A DNA stretch of 64,000 nucleotides from Clostridia bacterium (GTDB lineage Bacteria > Bacillota > Clostridia > Christensenellales > Aristaeellaceae), in the NCBI GenBank assembly GCA_017464305.1, contig JAFUDS010000001.1:263747-327746 (forward strand). Direction: 5' to 3'. A model generated the notes under the pieces. That model had not been told where the DNA came from. It made no database searches and saw nothing but the letters and a program-made list of their open reading frames with translations. Shown here one piece after another: positions 1 to 9,485 of this stretch. Position numbers and translations under genes: made by a program. Position 1 is the stretch's first letter. Each line of letters starts with the position of its first letter.

Positions 1-368
1 GCAATCTGGCCCAGATGGAGGATAATCTCAAAACCATGAGCCCCTTTACGCCCCTGTCGGAGGCGGAAATGGCGCTGATTCACCAGGCCCAGCAGGCCCT
101 GGACGCGGACAAATCCATTCCCTGCACCGCCTGCCATTACTGCACCAAGGGCTGCCCCATGGAAATCCCGATTCCCGAGATTTTCAATGTAGAAAATCGA
201 AAGAAGGGCAGCCCCAAGTTCCGCACCGTGCGGGAATATGACATCGTTACCCAGGGCCGGGGCCGAGCCAGCAGCTGCATCGCCTGCGGCCAATGCGAGG
301 CTGCCTGTCCCCAGCAGCTGCCCATCATTCGCCTGCTGGAGGATTGCAAAGCGGAGCTGGAGGCGTAA
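1..368 (+). CDS. Aldo/keto reductase with C-terminal 4Fe-4S domain (3' end only)
   Basis: The gene enters the window from the left; its reading frame is open from base 3 and codes for the last 121 residues. Two ferredoxin-type cysteine clusters are visible: CTACHYCTKGCP near residue 40 and CIACGQCEAACP near residue 95 of the fragment. This matches the C-terminal half of the Bacillota aldo/keto reductases that carry a [4Fe-4S] tail behind a TIM-barrel reductase domain. The barrel itself lies outside the window. A full-length relative of the same type is encoded at 49030-50214 on the other strand, and its tail has the same cysteine layout. Physiological substrate is unknown. The gene converges with dnaJ. 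Confidence 0.85.
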   Translation, partial: NLAQMEDNLKTMSPFTPLSEAEMALIHQAQQALDADKSIPCTACHYCTKGCPMEIPIPEIFNVENRKKGSPKFRTVREYDIVTQGRGRASSCIACGQCEAACPQQLPIIRLLEDCKAELEA

Positions 369-418
369 GCGCCGCCGATAAAGCTCTTGAAAAGTGGCAG
401 AAGCGCCTAACCAAATAA

Positions 419-477
419 AGCTCCCCCGCGAAGGGGAGATTCCAAAAACTTTCCCCTCCCAGAAAGGGAGGGGAAAA
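419..477 (-). terminator. Two hairpins downstream of dnaJ
   Basis: The stem 450-460/466-476 (11 bp, loop AGAAA) is followed on the minus strand by a run of T, which fits a rho-independent terminator for dnaJ. A second GC stem, 421-426/433-438, lies just beyond. The region separates dnaJ from the convergent reductase gene. Confidence 0.75.
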
Positions 478-488
478 TTTATATCTTC

Positions 489-1631
489 CTATGAATTAAA
501 CAGTTCCTTCACCCGGTCCATGAAGCCCTTCCGGCCCTCATATTCCTTGTCGCTGGTGGTGCCGTCGAATTCCCGCAGCAGCTCCTTCTGTCGATTGTTC
601 AGCCGCTTGGGAATTTCTACCTTCACCCGCATGATCAAGTCACCCTTGCTGCTGGAGCGCAGCATGGGAATGCCTTCGCCCTTGATGCGGAATTCCGTGC
701 CCGGCTGGGTGCCTTCGGGAATCTTGTACTTCACCGGGCCGTTCAGCGTCGGCACCTCCACCTCGCCGCCCAGGGCAGCTGTCACAAAGCTAATGGGGAA
801 TTCCAGCATCAGGTTGTATCCATCCCGCTGGAAAACCTTGTGGGGCCGTACGTTCACCGTGATGAACAGGTCGCCATTGGGGCCGCCCCGCAGCCCGGGC
901 TCGCCCTGGTTGTTCATGATAATGGTCTGGCCATGGTCGATACCCGCAGGCACCTTCACCGTCACGGTCCGCTTCTTGCGAACCCGGCCGCTGCCACCGC
1001 ACCCGGTGCATTTGTCCGTCACCACCTTGCCGCTGCCGCCGCAGGAGGGGCAGGTCCGCACGGTGGTCATCCATCCGCTGGAGGACCGAATCTGGCCCGT
1101 GCCCTGGCAGGTGGCGCAGGTGACCGGTTGGGTCCCCGGCTTGGCGCCGTTGCCCTTGCAGGTGTCGCAGACCTCGCTGCGATTGATCTCGAAGCTCTTC
1201 TCGCAGCCCTTGGCCGCCTCCTCAAAGGTGATGCGCAGCTCGTATCGCAGGTCGTTGCCCTGCACCGGCCCCTGGGCCCGGGTGCGGCTGCCCATGCCGC
1301 CGTTGAACAGCTGGTCGAAGATATCGCCGACGCCGCCCATGCCCCCCATGCCGCTGAAGTCGAACCCGCCGAAGGGATTGCCGCCGCCTCCGCCCATGCC
1401 GCCCATGGGGTCGTTGAAGCCGAACTGGTCGTACCGGGCCCGCTTGTCCGGATCGCTCAGCACTTCGTTGGCCTCGTTCAGCTCCGCGAAACGCTTCACC
1501 GCTTCCTCGTCGTTGGGGTGCAGGTCTGGATGGCATTCCTTGGCCTTCTTCCGATAAGCCCGCTTGATCTCGTCCTCCGTGGCGTTCTTCCCGACGCCCA
1601 GCACCTCGTAATAATCACGCTTATCCGCCAA
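489..1631 (-). CDS. dnaJ: Chaperone protein DnaJ (Hsp40)
   Basis: Co-chaperone that stimulates DnaK ATPase activity and hands over unfolded substrates. The 380-residue product shows the full type I layout: a J domain at about 5-70, a Gly/Phe-rich stretch at about 75-115, four CxxCxGxG zinc-binding repeats at about 155-220 (CDTCKGNG, CATCQGTG, CPSCGGSG, CTGCGGSG) and the C-terminal substrate-binding domains. The start codon is TTG, with GAGGTG seven bases upstream; no ATG sits nearby. It is the last gene of the hrcA-grpE-dnaK-dnaJ operon, 68 bp behind dnaK with a hairpin between, and terminators follow it. Length and motifs are normal for the family. Confidence 0.97.
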   Translation of the reverse strand: MADKRDYYEVLGVGKNATEDEIKRAYRKKAKECHPDLHPNDEEAVKRFAELNEANEVLSDPDKRARYDQFGFNDPMGGMGGGGGNPFGGFDFSGMGGMGGVGDIFDQLFNGGMGSRTRAQGPVQGNDLRYELRITFEEAAKGCEKSFEINRSEVCDTCKGNGAKPGTQPVTCATCQGTGQIRSSSGWMTTVRTCPSCGGSGKVVTDKCTGCGGSGRVRKKRTVTVKVPAGIDHGQTIIMNNQGEPGLRGGPNGDLFITVNVRPHKVFQRDGYNLMLEFPISFVTAALGGEVEVPTLNGPVKYKIPEGTQPGTEFRIKGEGIPMLRSSSKGDLIMRVKVEIPKRLNNRQKELLREFDGTTSDKEYEGRKGFMDRVKELFNS

Positions 1632-1653
1632 ATTTCTTCACCTCAGTATCGGA

Positions 1654-1684
1654 ATCAAGCCCGTTCCCGAAGGAGCGGGCTGAT
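1654..1684 (-). other. Hairpin between dnaK and dnaJ
   Basis: AGCCCG pairs with CGGGCT across a 12-base loop, and ATC/GAT extends the stem. No T run follows on the minus strand, so this looks more like an RNA processing or stability hairpin than a terminator. Confidence 0.5.
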
Positions 1685-1699
1685 TTCGATTCGATTTTG

Positions 1700-3535
<1,836 letters not shown>

Positions 3536-3571
3536 TTATCTTTCAAAATTTGGAAAAATATCCATCTATCC

Positions 3572-3604
3572 GGCCTTTCGGCCTTCCCTCAAGCCCGAAG
3601 GCTT
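3572..3604 (-). other. Two small hairpins between grpE and dnaK
   Basis: GGCC-TTTC-GGCC at 3572-3583 and AAGCC-CGAA-GGCTT at 3591-3604 form two short stem-loops in the 96 bp gap. Neither has a T tract. They may protect or process the operon mRNA so that dnaK is more abundant than the upstream genes; this is inference. Confidence 0.4.
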
Positions 3605-3616
3605 TGTTGGCATTGT

Positions 3617-4198
3617 TTATTCTGGAACCACCTTGACCATGGCGTGCCGCAGCACCCGGTCGCCCATCTGGTATCCCTTCTGCAGCACCTGGCACACCGT
3701 GCCCGGGGCGCCTTCCTCCTCCGTGCCCTGGAGGATCGCGTTTTCCAGATTGGGGTCGAACTTCTCCCCCAGCCGGTCGATGGGCTTCACGTCCAGCTTG
3801 GCGTAGACATCGTTCATCTGCTTCAGCACCAGCTCCACGCCGCTCTTCAGCCCTTCGTCCGCCGACCCAGCCGCCGCTTCCGCCGCCCGCTCCAGGTTAT
3901 CCAGCACCGGCAGCATGGCCGCCGCCACGTCCCGCTTGCCCTCGGCGAAGCTATCCGCCCGGACGCTTTCGTTTCTCCGGCGGAAGTTCTCAAAATCCGC
4001 CTGCACCCGCTGGGCCATGGCCAGATATTCCGCCGCCTTGGACTCCGCCTTTTCCAGCTCCGTAGGCTCCTGGGGCGCTGCCTTCACTTCCGCTTCCGCC
4101 GCCGTTTCCGCAGCCTCGTTCATGGCTTCCTCCTGGGGAATTTCCTGCAGGTTTTCCTGTGGATTCATCTTTTTCTTCCCTCTTCTCTTTTTATTCAT
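3617..4198 (-). CDS. grpE: Nucleotide exchange factor GrpE
   Basis: Homodimeric ADP/ATP exchange factor for DnaK. The N-terminus is acidic and Glu/Ala-rich, followed by a long coiled coil (about 55-115) that includes the typical VQADFENFRRRNE segment, and a C-terminal beta domain with the characteristic GYQMGDRVLRHAMVKV signature. The start chosen gives 193 residues and is preceded by GGAGGGG at nine bases; it overlaps the hrcA stop by 8 bp. An ATG at 4207 would sit directly on that Shine-Dalgarno sequence, and an ATG at 4168 preceded by GAGGG is the main alternative. Second gene of the heat-shock operon. Confidence 0.95.
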   Translation of the reverse strand: MNKKRRGKKKMNPQENLQEIPQEEAMNEAAETAAEAEVKAAPQEPTELEKAESKAAEYLAMAQRVQADFENFRRRNESVRADSFAEGKRDVAAAMLPVLDNLERAAEAAAGSADEGLKSGVELVLKQMNDVYAKLDVKPIDRLGEKFDPNLENAILQGTEEEGAPGTVCQVLQKGYQMGDRVLRHAMVKVVPE

Positions 4199-5228
4199 TG
4201 GAGTCATCCCCTCCGCTGAACAGGTCCGTCAGCTGATGCCCCATGATGTTCAGGATGGACATGACCCGGGAATATTGCATTCTGGTGGGCCCGATGACCC
4301 CGATGGTCCCCTGCTGACCGGACCGGGTAGAATAGGTCGCGGTGACGATGGAGCAGTCCACCATCTCCGGCACTCCCGTCTCCGGCCCGATGCGGACGGT
4401 GAAGGCCATCTCCCCATCCCCGGCGATGATGCTGGCCAGCTTGTCCCTGGTCTCCATCAGGCTCAGGAAGGTCCGGGCCTTCTCCACGTCGCTGTATTCC
4501 GGATAGCTCAGCATATTGCTGGTCCCCCCGATGGCCACATGGGGCCGGCTGGGAGATTCCTTCCGCTCGTTCAGGAAGCCATACAGCCCCTGGAGCAGCT
4601 CCTGGTTTTCCCGCATCCGCTGGATCATCCCCGGCAGAATCTCGCAGGCCTCGGCCAGGGTATGCCCCCGCAGCTCCTCCGTCAGCGCCCGGGAAATGGC
4701 GTACAGCGTGTCGCTGTCCATGTCCCCCGGGAGGCGAATGGTACTGTCCCGCACGATGCCGGTGTCCGTCACGATGACCACCAGTGCCGCGTCCCGGGAG
4801 ACGGGCACCAGCTGCACCGTCTGCATCCGGGGCTGCTTTCCCTTCGGGGGAAGTACCACCGCGGTGTATCTGGTCAGGGCGGAGATGACGCTGGCGGCGT
4901 GATCGATCACGTCCTCCATCTGGTGCACCCGGCCGGTAAAATGCCGGCTCACCGTTTCCAGGCTGTCGTCCCGGATGCGCCCGGTTTTCATCAGGCTGTC
5001 CACATACAGGCGATAGGCCTTGGCACTGGGAATCCGCCCGGCGGAGACGTGGGGCTGATCCAGGTAGCCCAGCTCCTCCAGGTCGCTCATCTCGTTCCGG
5101 ATGGTGGCGGAGGAAAGGCCCATGTCGTATTTCTTACTGATCGTCCGGGAGCCAACCGGCACGCCCGTCAGGATGTAATCATCGATGATGGCTTGCAGGA
5201 TCTTCATCTTGCGATCGTCCATCTCCAT
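4191..5228 (-). CDS. hrcA: Heat-inducible transcriptional repressor HrcA
   Basis: Repressor of the class I heat-shock operon that binds the CIRCE inverted repeat and whose folding depends on GroE. The 345-residue protein has an N-terminal winged-helix domain (about 1-75) containing TISKKYDMGLSSATIRNEM, the helix-turn-helix signature of the family, followed by the GAF-like and dimerisation domains that end in GPTRMQYSRVMSIL. The ATG has AAGGAG eight bases upstream. It is the first gene of the operon, with a perfect CIRCE operator 85 bp ahead of its start, so the operon is autoregulated. It overlaps grpE slightly. Confidence 0.97.
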   Translation of the reverse strand: MEMDDRKMKILQAIIDDYILTGVPVGSRTISKKYDMGLSSATIRNEMSDLEELGYLDQPHVSAGRIPSAKAYRLYVDSLMKTGRIRDDSLETVSRHFTGRVHQMEDVIDHAASVISALTRYTAVVLPPKGKQPRMQTVQLVPVSRDAALVVIVTDTGIVRDSTIRLPGDMDSDTLYAISRALTEELRGHTLAEACEILPGMIQRMRENQELLQGLYGFLNERKESPSRPHVAIGGTSNMLSYPEYSDVEKARTFLSLMETRDKLASIIAGDGEMAFTVRIGPETGVPEMVDCSIVTATYSTRSGQQGTIGVIGPTRMQYSRVMSILNIMGHQLTDLFSGGDDSNE

Positions 5229-5312
5229 ACGCCCATCTCCTTCCCTCTCTGATGCAGGAGACCTTCCGTCCTGGGGGATCTCCCCTTCCGGGCGACTCCT
5301 GCTTCTCGTTTG

Positions 5313-5339
5313 TTAGCACTCAAGCGAATCGAGTGCTAA
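5313..5339. promoter_or_regulatory. CIRCE operator (HrcA binding site)
   Basis: Perfect 9-bp inverted repeat TTAGCACTC / GAGTGCTAA with a nine-base spacer, exactly the published CIRCE consensus. It lies just downstream of the hrcA promoter, where bound HrcA would block transcription. Confidence 0.97.
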
Positions 5340-5350
5340 CCAACACCGAT

Positions 5351-5379
5351 AAGATAACACCATCCACCCCAGTTGTCAA
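5351..5379 (-). promoter_or_regulatory. Sigma-A promoter of the hrcA operon
   Basis: On the minus strand TTGACA (5374-5379) and TATCTT (5351-5356) are separated by 17 bp. The predicted start falls at the CIRCE element. Confidence 0.88.
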
Positions 5380-5483
5380 CACTTTTTTTACCTTTTTTTA
5401 CCATTAATTTTTACTCCCCCCTCCAAGGCGCTGTTTCCCTTGGAAAATCAACCCTTCTATGCCTGGATAGAAGGGCTGAAGGA

Positions 5484-5511
5484 AAGTCAAAACCCCGGCG
5501 AAATGCCGGGG
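5484..5511 (-). terminator. Terminator of the rex-vanW transcript
   Basis: Stem CCCCGGC (5493-5499) / GCCGGGG (5505-5511) with a five-base loop, followed on the minus strand by TTTTGACTTT. It lies 16 bp after the VanW-family stop codon. Confidence 0.85.
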
Positions 5512-5527
5512 TCTGGAAATGAGGAAT

Positions 5528-7165
5528 TCAATTGGAGATGGGATTATATTCGATGGTCTCCTGATAGGCCTTATAGGTCGAGGTACACAGCAGCTCCCGG
5601 CGGGTTTCCCGGCCGTTTTGCTGCCATACTTTCCAGGTTTCCACCACGTAGCCCTTGCGCCCCGTGACGGTCTTTTTGCTCTCCCCCACCTTCAGGCTAG
5701 TGTTGATGACATAATTGGTCCCCTCCGGTTGGGGAATAGTGCGGGTAGTGACGCTCTCCAGGTCAATGGAGGTATCCACCCCCAGGCTCATGCCATATAC
5801 GCTGACGGACACCTTTCGATCCTTATAGGCTGCGATGATGAAAATGGGCCAGTCCGTGTTGTTCTTGAATTTGAAATCCAGCCCCGGCCAGTTGACAGTG
5901 GCGTCGAATCCCTTTTCTACATAATTGGAGGGCCAGGCATGGGGGCTGCGATCCACGATTTCCAGATCCGCCCGGGCCACGGCGTTGAACAGGGTGCTGC
6001 TGGTCTGGCAAACACCGCCGCCGATCTCGTCCCGGCTCTGGCCACCGGAGATGGCCGCCGCCGGCTTGTATCCCTTCTCCGCGGTGCGCTCCCCCGTAGC
6101 GGCGTTGAAGCTGAAAATCTCCCCAGGCAGCACCGTGGTCCCGTTGATGGCCTGAGCGCTGAGATTGATGTTTGTGTTCCGATTATTGTTGTTCGTGGTG
6201 GATGTCGTATAAGAGGAAATGAGCCCAAAGCTGTTCATCAGCTCCGTCTTGGTAACGTCGGCGATGCGCTTTTCCGGCGTCATAAAAATGGTGTTGAAAT
6301 AGTCCCCGGCGTTCAGCTTCTCCGCGATGCGGCTGTAGAGCTCCTCCGGGTCCACATACGCCCCGGGCACATCCTCCGTAAAGGTGAAGGTCTTGGTGCC
6401 GAAGTCGAAGGTGGCTACCATGCTGTTGACCGGATCCCGGTTCACATAGTTGGCGATGCCCTGGCTCATCTCCCGCAGGGCGGCAGTGTCGAAGGTCTTT
6501 TCCGAATACAGGCTGGCGGGAAAGCTCCGCAGATCCGAAGCCTTGTCCAACCGCTCCTGGAAGGGCGTTTTCCCCGTCCCCCGCAGCCCAGCCGTGTTCC
6601 CTCGGCCCAGGGCCCAGGCCTTCTCCACCAGCTCCGCGACATTCCTCCGGATGGGCACCCGCTCCGGCGTCACGTGCCAGCTCTGGTTCCCGATCGTGAC
6701 GGTCAGATCAAAATCCTGGGTGGATGAATCCGCCTGGGCCGTCAGGGCGGAGAGGGCCGCCTCCCGGGTCATCCCCCCGACCTGCAGATCGTCAATATAG
6801 ACCCCGGGATAGATGGCGTCGGTATAGATCTCCTGGACGCAGGCCTGGAAGGTGCGGTATTCCTCCGCTGAATATTCCAGGATGCTTCCGTTGGCAAAGG
6901 CCAGATTGGGCAGGAAGCGGAAGCGGCTGCCCGTCACCTGGGGCAGCAGAATATATCCGCAGGCCAGAATGCCCGCCAGGGAAAACAGAATGCAGGTGAT
7001 CCAGGCCCCCTTGTGCCGCAGCTGTTTTTTCCGCTTCCGAGGGCGTTTGGGAAAAGGAACGGCGGGCTGATCAAAATCATCATAAAGGGAGAGGGGGGCT
7101 TCCCCCCTCTCTCCAATGATTTCTCCGTCCCCTTCGTATAGCTCGTATCGATTTCTTTTCGCCAT
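5528..7165 (-). CDS. VanW family protein with N-terminal membrane anchor
   Basis: 545-residue cell-envelope protein. A basic cytoplasmic segment (RPRKRKKQLRHK) is followed by one membrane helix at about 55-75. The outer part contains a peptidoglycan-binding-4 type region (about 100-320) and a VanW domain (about 340-480) with the conserved GGGVCQTSSTLFNA segment. The role of VanW domains is not established; they occur in vancomycin-resistance clusters and in many Clostridia surface proteins, and a link to peptidoglycan is assumed. The start codon overlaps the rex stop as TAATG, so translation is probably coupled to rex. A terminator follows. Confidence 0.88.
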   Translation of the reverse strand: MAKRNRYELYEGDGEIIGERGEAPLSLYDDFDQPAVPFPKRPRKRKKQLRHKGAWITCILFSLAGILACGYILLPQVTGSRFRFLPNLAFANGSILEYSAEEYRTFQACVQEIYTDAIYPGVYIDDLQVGGMTREAALSALTAQADSSTQDFDLTVTIGNQSWHVTPERVPIRRNVAELVEKAWALGRGNTAGLRGTGKTPFQERLDKASDLRSFPASLYSEKTFDTAALREMSQGIANYVNRDPVNSMVATFDFGTKTFTFTEDVPGAYVDPEELYSRIAEKLNAGDYFNTIFMTPEKRIADVTKTELMNSFGLISSYTTSTTNNNNRNTNINLSAQAINGTTVLPGEIFSFNAATGERTAEKGYKPAAAISGGQSRDEIGGGVCQTSSTLFNAVARADLEIVDRSPHAWPSNYVEKGFDATVNWPGLDFKFKNNTDWPIFIIAAYKDRKVSVSVYGMSLGVDTSIDLESVTTRTIPQPEGTNYVINTSLKVGESKKTVTGRKGYVVETWKVWQQNGRETRRELLCTSTYKAYQETIEYNPISN

Positions 7166-7794
7166 TAGTCGTCCTTATGATTCATCTTATAGCTGAGAAT
7201 ATGCAGGGAATCGCTGAGATGCACATTCACCACCTGCATATCCCGAGGATAGTGCAAATCCACTGGCGCGAAGTTCCAAATAGCGCGAACGCCCTTTTCG
7301 TACAGCAGCTCCAGCGTCTCCTGGGCGTGCTCCGCCGGCAGGGCCAACACTGCAATGTCCGGCGCCAGCTCCTCTACCCGCCAGGCCATTTCCTCCACAG
7401 GGTAGATGGGCAGCTCCTCCGTGGCGCATTTGCCCTTCTCCGGGTCCGCGTCGAACAGGGCCAGGGTTTGGAACCCCTCCCGGGCAAAGCTGGCATAGTT
7501 GGCGATGGCCAAGCCCATGCGGCCCGCGCCGACGATGATCATGCGGTGCGCCTGATCCAGGCCCATGGTTTTGCGGATGTGCTCCCGCAGCTCATGCACC
7601 TGGTATCCATAGCCCTGCCGGCCAAAGCCGCCAAAGCTGTTAATATCCTGCCGAATCTGGGAAGGGGTCAGCTGCATTCTTTCCCCCAGCTCCTGGGAAG
7701 AAATCTGCGCCACGCCTTCTATTTCCAGCTCCCGCAGATGCCGATTGTACGCAGGCAGTCTGCGAATAACAGCGTCTGATACATATCCGGACAT
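7165..7794 (-). CDS. rex: Redox-sensing transcriptional repressor Rex
   Basis: Rex senses the NADH/NAD+ ratio and represses fermentation and respiration genes when NADH is low. The 209-residue protein has an N-terminal winged helix (about 1-75, with the typical SDAVIRRLPAYNRHL opening) and a Rossmann domain starting with IIVGAGRMGLAIANY near residue 85. The start was set at the ATG with AAAGGAG nine bases upstream; a longer in-frame start at 7851 would add 19 residues unlike the family. A promoter lies about 50 bp upstream. The next gene overlaps its stop by one base. Confidence 0.96.
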   Translation of the reverse strand: MSGYVSDAVIRRLPAYNRHLRELEIEGVAQISSQELGERMQLTPSQIRQDINSFGGFGRQGYGYQVHELREHIRKTMGLDQAHRMIIVGAGRMGLAIANYASFAREGFQTLALFDADPEKGKCATEELPIYPVEEMAWRVEELAPDIAVLALPAEHAQETLELLYEKGVRAIWNFAPVDLHYPRDMQVVNVHLSDSLHILSYKMNHKDD

Positions 7795-7841
7795 AACGAT
7801 TCGCTCCTTTGGTGCCCCACCGGGATGTGATTCCGTTACAA

Positions 7842-7870
7842 ATCTTAACACAGATTTAAATATTTTGCAA
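7842..7870 (-). promoter_or_regulatory. Promoter of rex-vanW
   Basis: TTGCAA (7865-7870) and TAAGAT (7842-7847) on the minus strand, 17 bp apart, in the short gap behind mltG. Confidence 0.7.
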
Positions 7871-7874
7871 CATA

Positions 7875-9062
7875 TTATTGGATCCCTCTGCTTTGGTCAT
7901 ACTGCCGCCACAGGGGGGCATAGATGGCCACCGCCTGCTCATGCTCTGCCAGGGTGCGGGAAAAATAGAGATCCCCACTGGCTGGATCCTTGGCGCAGAA
8001 GTAGAGGTAGTTTTCCGCCACATAGGTGGGATCCGGGTTCAGCGCCGCCTGGATCGCCGCGGCGGAGGGATTGCAGATGGGCCCCACCGGCAGGCCGGGA
8101 ACCACGTAGGTATTGTAGGGATTGTTGGACGTCAGGTCGCTGTCCGCCAGGGCCATTTTCCGAACACCGGTGATGTAATGAATGGTGACATCGCTCTGCA
8201 GCTTCATCTCCGCCTTCAGCCGGTTATGGAACACGGCGCTGACCTTGGCAAAATCATCCGCCCCGGCTTCCTTTTCGATCAGGCTGGCCAGGGTCAGGGT
8301 TTGATCCATGGTCAGCCCCAGCTCCTGGGCCCGTTCCTGGGTCTCCGCGGGGAAAACCGCCTCCGTCTGGCTCAGCAGCTTGCGGATGATATCCTCCGCC
8401 GTGGCGGTGACGTACATCTCGTAGGTGTCCGGGGCCAGGTATCCCTCCAGCACGTATTTCCGCTGGCTGGCATTTCCGCTGGAAAGCACCTCGTCCACAT
8501 AGTAGTAATCTCGGAAATCCGCCCCTGTGCGGCATTTTGCCAGGAAGGCTTCGCTGCTGTCCAGCACGCCGTTTTTCACCAGCTTGGCCGCGAATTCCTC
8601 GATGGTCTCCCCAGGGATGAGGGTGATGTTCCTCACGATAGGATTCCCATCCCCTGTGGTCAGCTGGTTGGCAATCTCCGTCATAGACATAGCCCGGTTC
8701 AGGCTGTATTGGCCGATCTGCAGCTTCTGCCCCATGCCGGCAAAGTCACAATAGTATTTGAAGACGCTCTTGCTGTGGATCAGCCCAGCGGCCTCCAGAT
8801 TGTTGGCCACCCGGGTCAGGCTCTGGCCGCTTTCGATGGCGAAATAGATCTCGCTGGCGTCCTCCGCGTCCATGGGGCCGATGTATTCATCATATAGCTT
8901 CGTCCCCAGGGCCATGGCCAGACCGATGACGATGACCGCCACCGTCAGCCCGACCAGCAGGGGGCGCACCACCCGCCAGAGGGCGCTGTACCAATAGGCC
9001 CCGTATTCCCGCTCCTTGTACAGGCCGCGATAGGTAATATCCTCTTCCTGTCGATTATTCAA
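7875..9062 (-). CDS. mltG: Endolytic peptidoglycan transglycosylase MltG (YceG-like)
   Basis: Membrane-bound enzyme that cleaves nascent glycan strands and sets their length. 395 residues: a cytoplasmic N-terminus of about 30 residues, one membrane helix (about 32-52), a LysM-like region and the YceG catalytic domain. The catalytic glutamate is in LASLIEKEAG near residue 266, and the family signature GLPVGPICNPS lies near residue 325. The start codon is TTG with GAGGAG six bases upstream. It follows the YlbF-family gene by 10 bp, so the two are co-transcribed. Confidence 0.95.
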   Translation of the reverse strand: MNNRQEEDITYRGLYKEREYGAYWYSALWRVVRPLLVGLTVAVIVIGLAMALGTKLYDEYIGPMDAEDASEIYFAIESGQSLTRVANNLEAAGLIHSKSVFKYYCDFAGMGQKLQIGQYSLNRAMSMTEIANQLTTGDGNPIVRNITLIPGETIEEFAAKLVKNGVLDSSEAFLAKCRTGADFRDYYYVDEVLSSGNASQRKYVLEGYLAPDTYEMYVTATAEDIIRKLLSQTEAVFPAETQERAQELGLTMDQTLTLASLIEKEAGADDFAKVSAVFHNRLKAEMKLQSDVTIHYITGVRKMALADSDLTSNNPYNTYVVPGLPVGPICNPSAAAIQAALNPDPTYVAENYLYFCAKDPASGDLYFSRTLAEHEQAVAIYAPLWRQYDQSRGIQ

Positions 9063-9072
9063 GGTTTTCTCC

Positions 9073-9414
9073 TCATCCGGGCAGCTGAATATCCAGCCCC
9101 GTCGCCTCGGTCACGATTTTCATGATGTCCGCCATGGTCTGCTGCAGGCGCATCTCCGCCAGCAGGAACTGGCTCACCTCCGGCTTGGCGTACAGCAGGG
9201 TGCTGAGGGTGGTAAAGCGCTGCATCTCCTCCGGGTCGTTCTGCTGCCCGGCGATCATGTTCATCTGAATGGCCATCTGCATGCGGCGGAATTCCTTGAT
9301 CAGGGCGGCCAGGGTTTCATCCGTCATGACGGTATCCTTCAGGGCATGATAGGTTTGATATTCTTCGCTGTGCTTGATTTCCTCAGCCAGCCGATAGGCG
9401 GTTGAATATTCCAA
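9073..9414 (-). CDS. YlbF/YmcA family protein
   Basis: Small helical protein of 113 residues resembling YlbF/YmcA (DUF964), cofactors which in Bacillus subtilis form the Y-complex that tunes RNase Y. The whole chain is predicted helical, with DETLAALIKEFRRMQMAIQ as the most typical segment. Start choice matters: a TTG at 9414 has GGAGGG seven bases upstream, while the ATG at 9429 follows directly on the T tract of the RNase J terminator and has no ribosome-binding site; TTG is preferred. It sits between the RNase J gene and mltG, and a link to RNA turnover is suggested by family only. Confidence 0.8.
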   Translation of the reverse strand: MEYSTAYRLAEEIKHSEEYQTYHALKDTVMTDETLAALIKEFRRMQMAIQMNMIAGQQNDPEEMQRFTTLSTLLYAKPEVSQFLLAEMRLQQTMADIMKIVTEATGLDIQLPG

Positions 9415-9432
9415 TGCATTTCCCTCCATGGT

Positions 9433-9466
9433 GAAAAAAATCGGGAGAGGACGCTGTCCTCTCCCG
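9433..9466 (-). terminator. Terminator of the RNase J gene
   Basis: Eleven-base stem 9442-9452/9456-9466 with a 3-nt loop, then seven T on the minus strand. It ends at the ATG upstream of the YlbF gene, so the downstream pair depends on read-through or on a promoter not recognised here. Confidence 0.88.
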
Positions 9467-9485
9467 AATTCTATCATCATTTGTC

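Noticed and set aside
7820-7860. Rex operator upstream of rex
   Set aside because: A TGTTAA half-site is present but the second half does not match TTAACA, so autoregulation is not supported.
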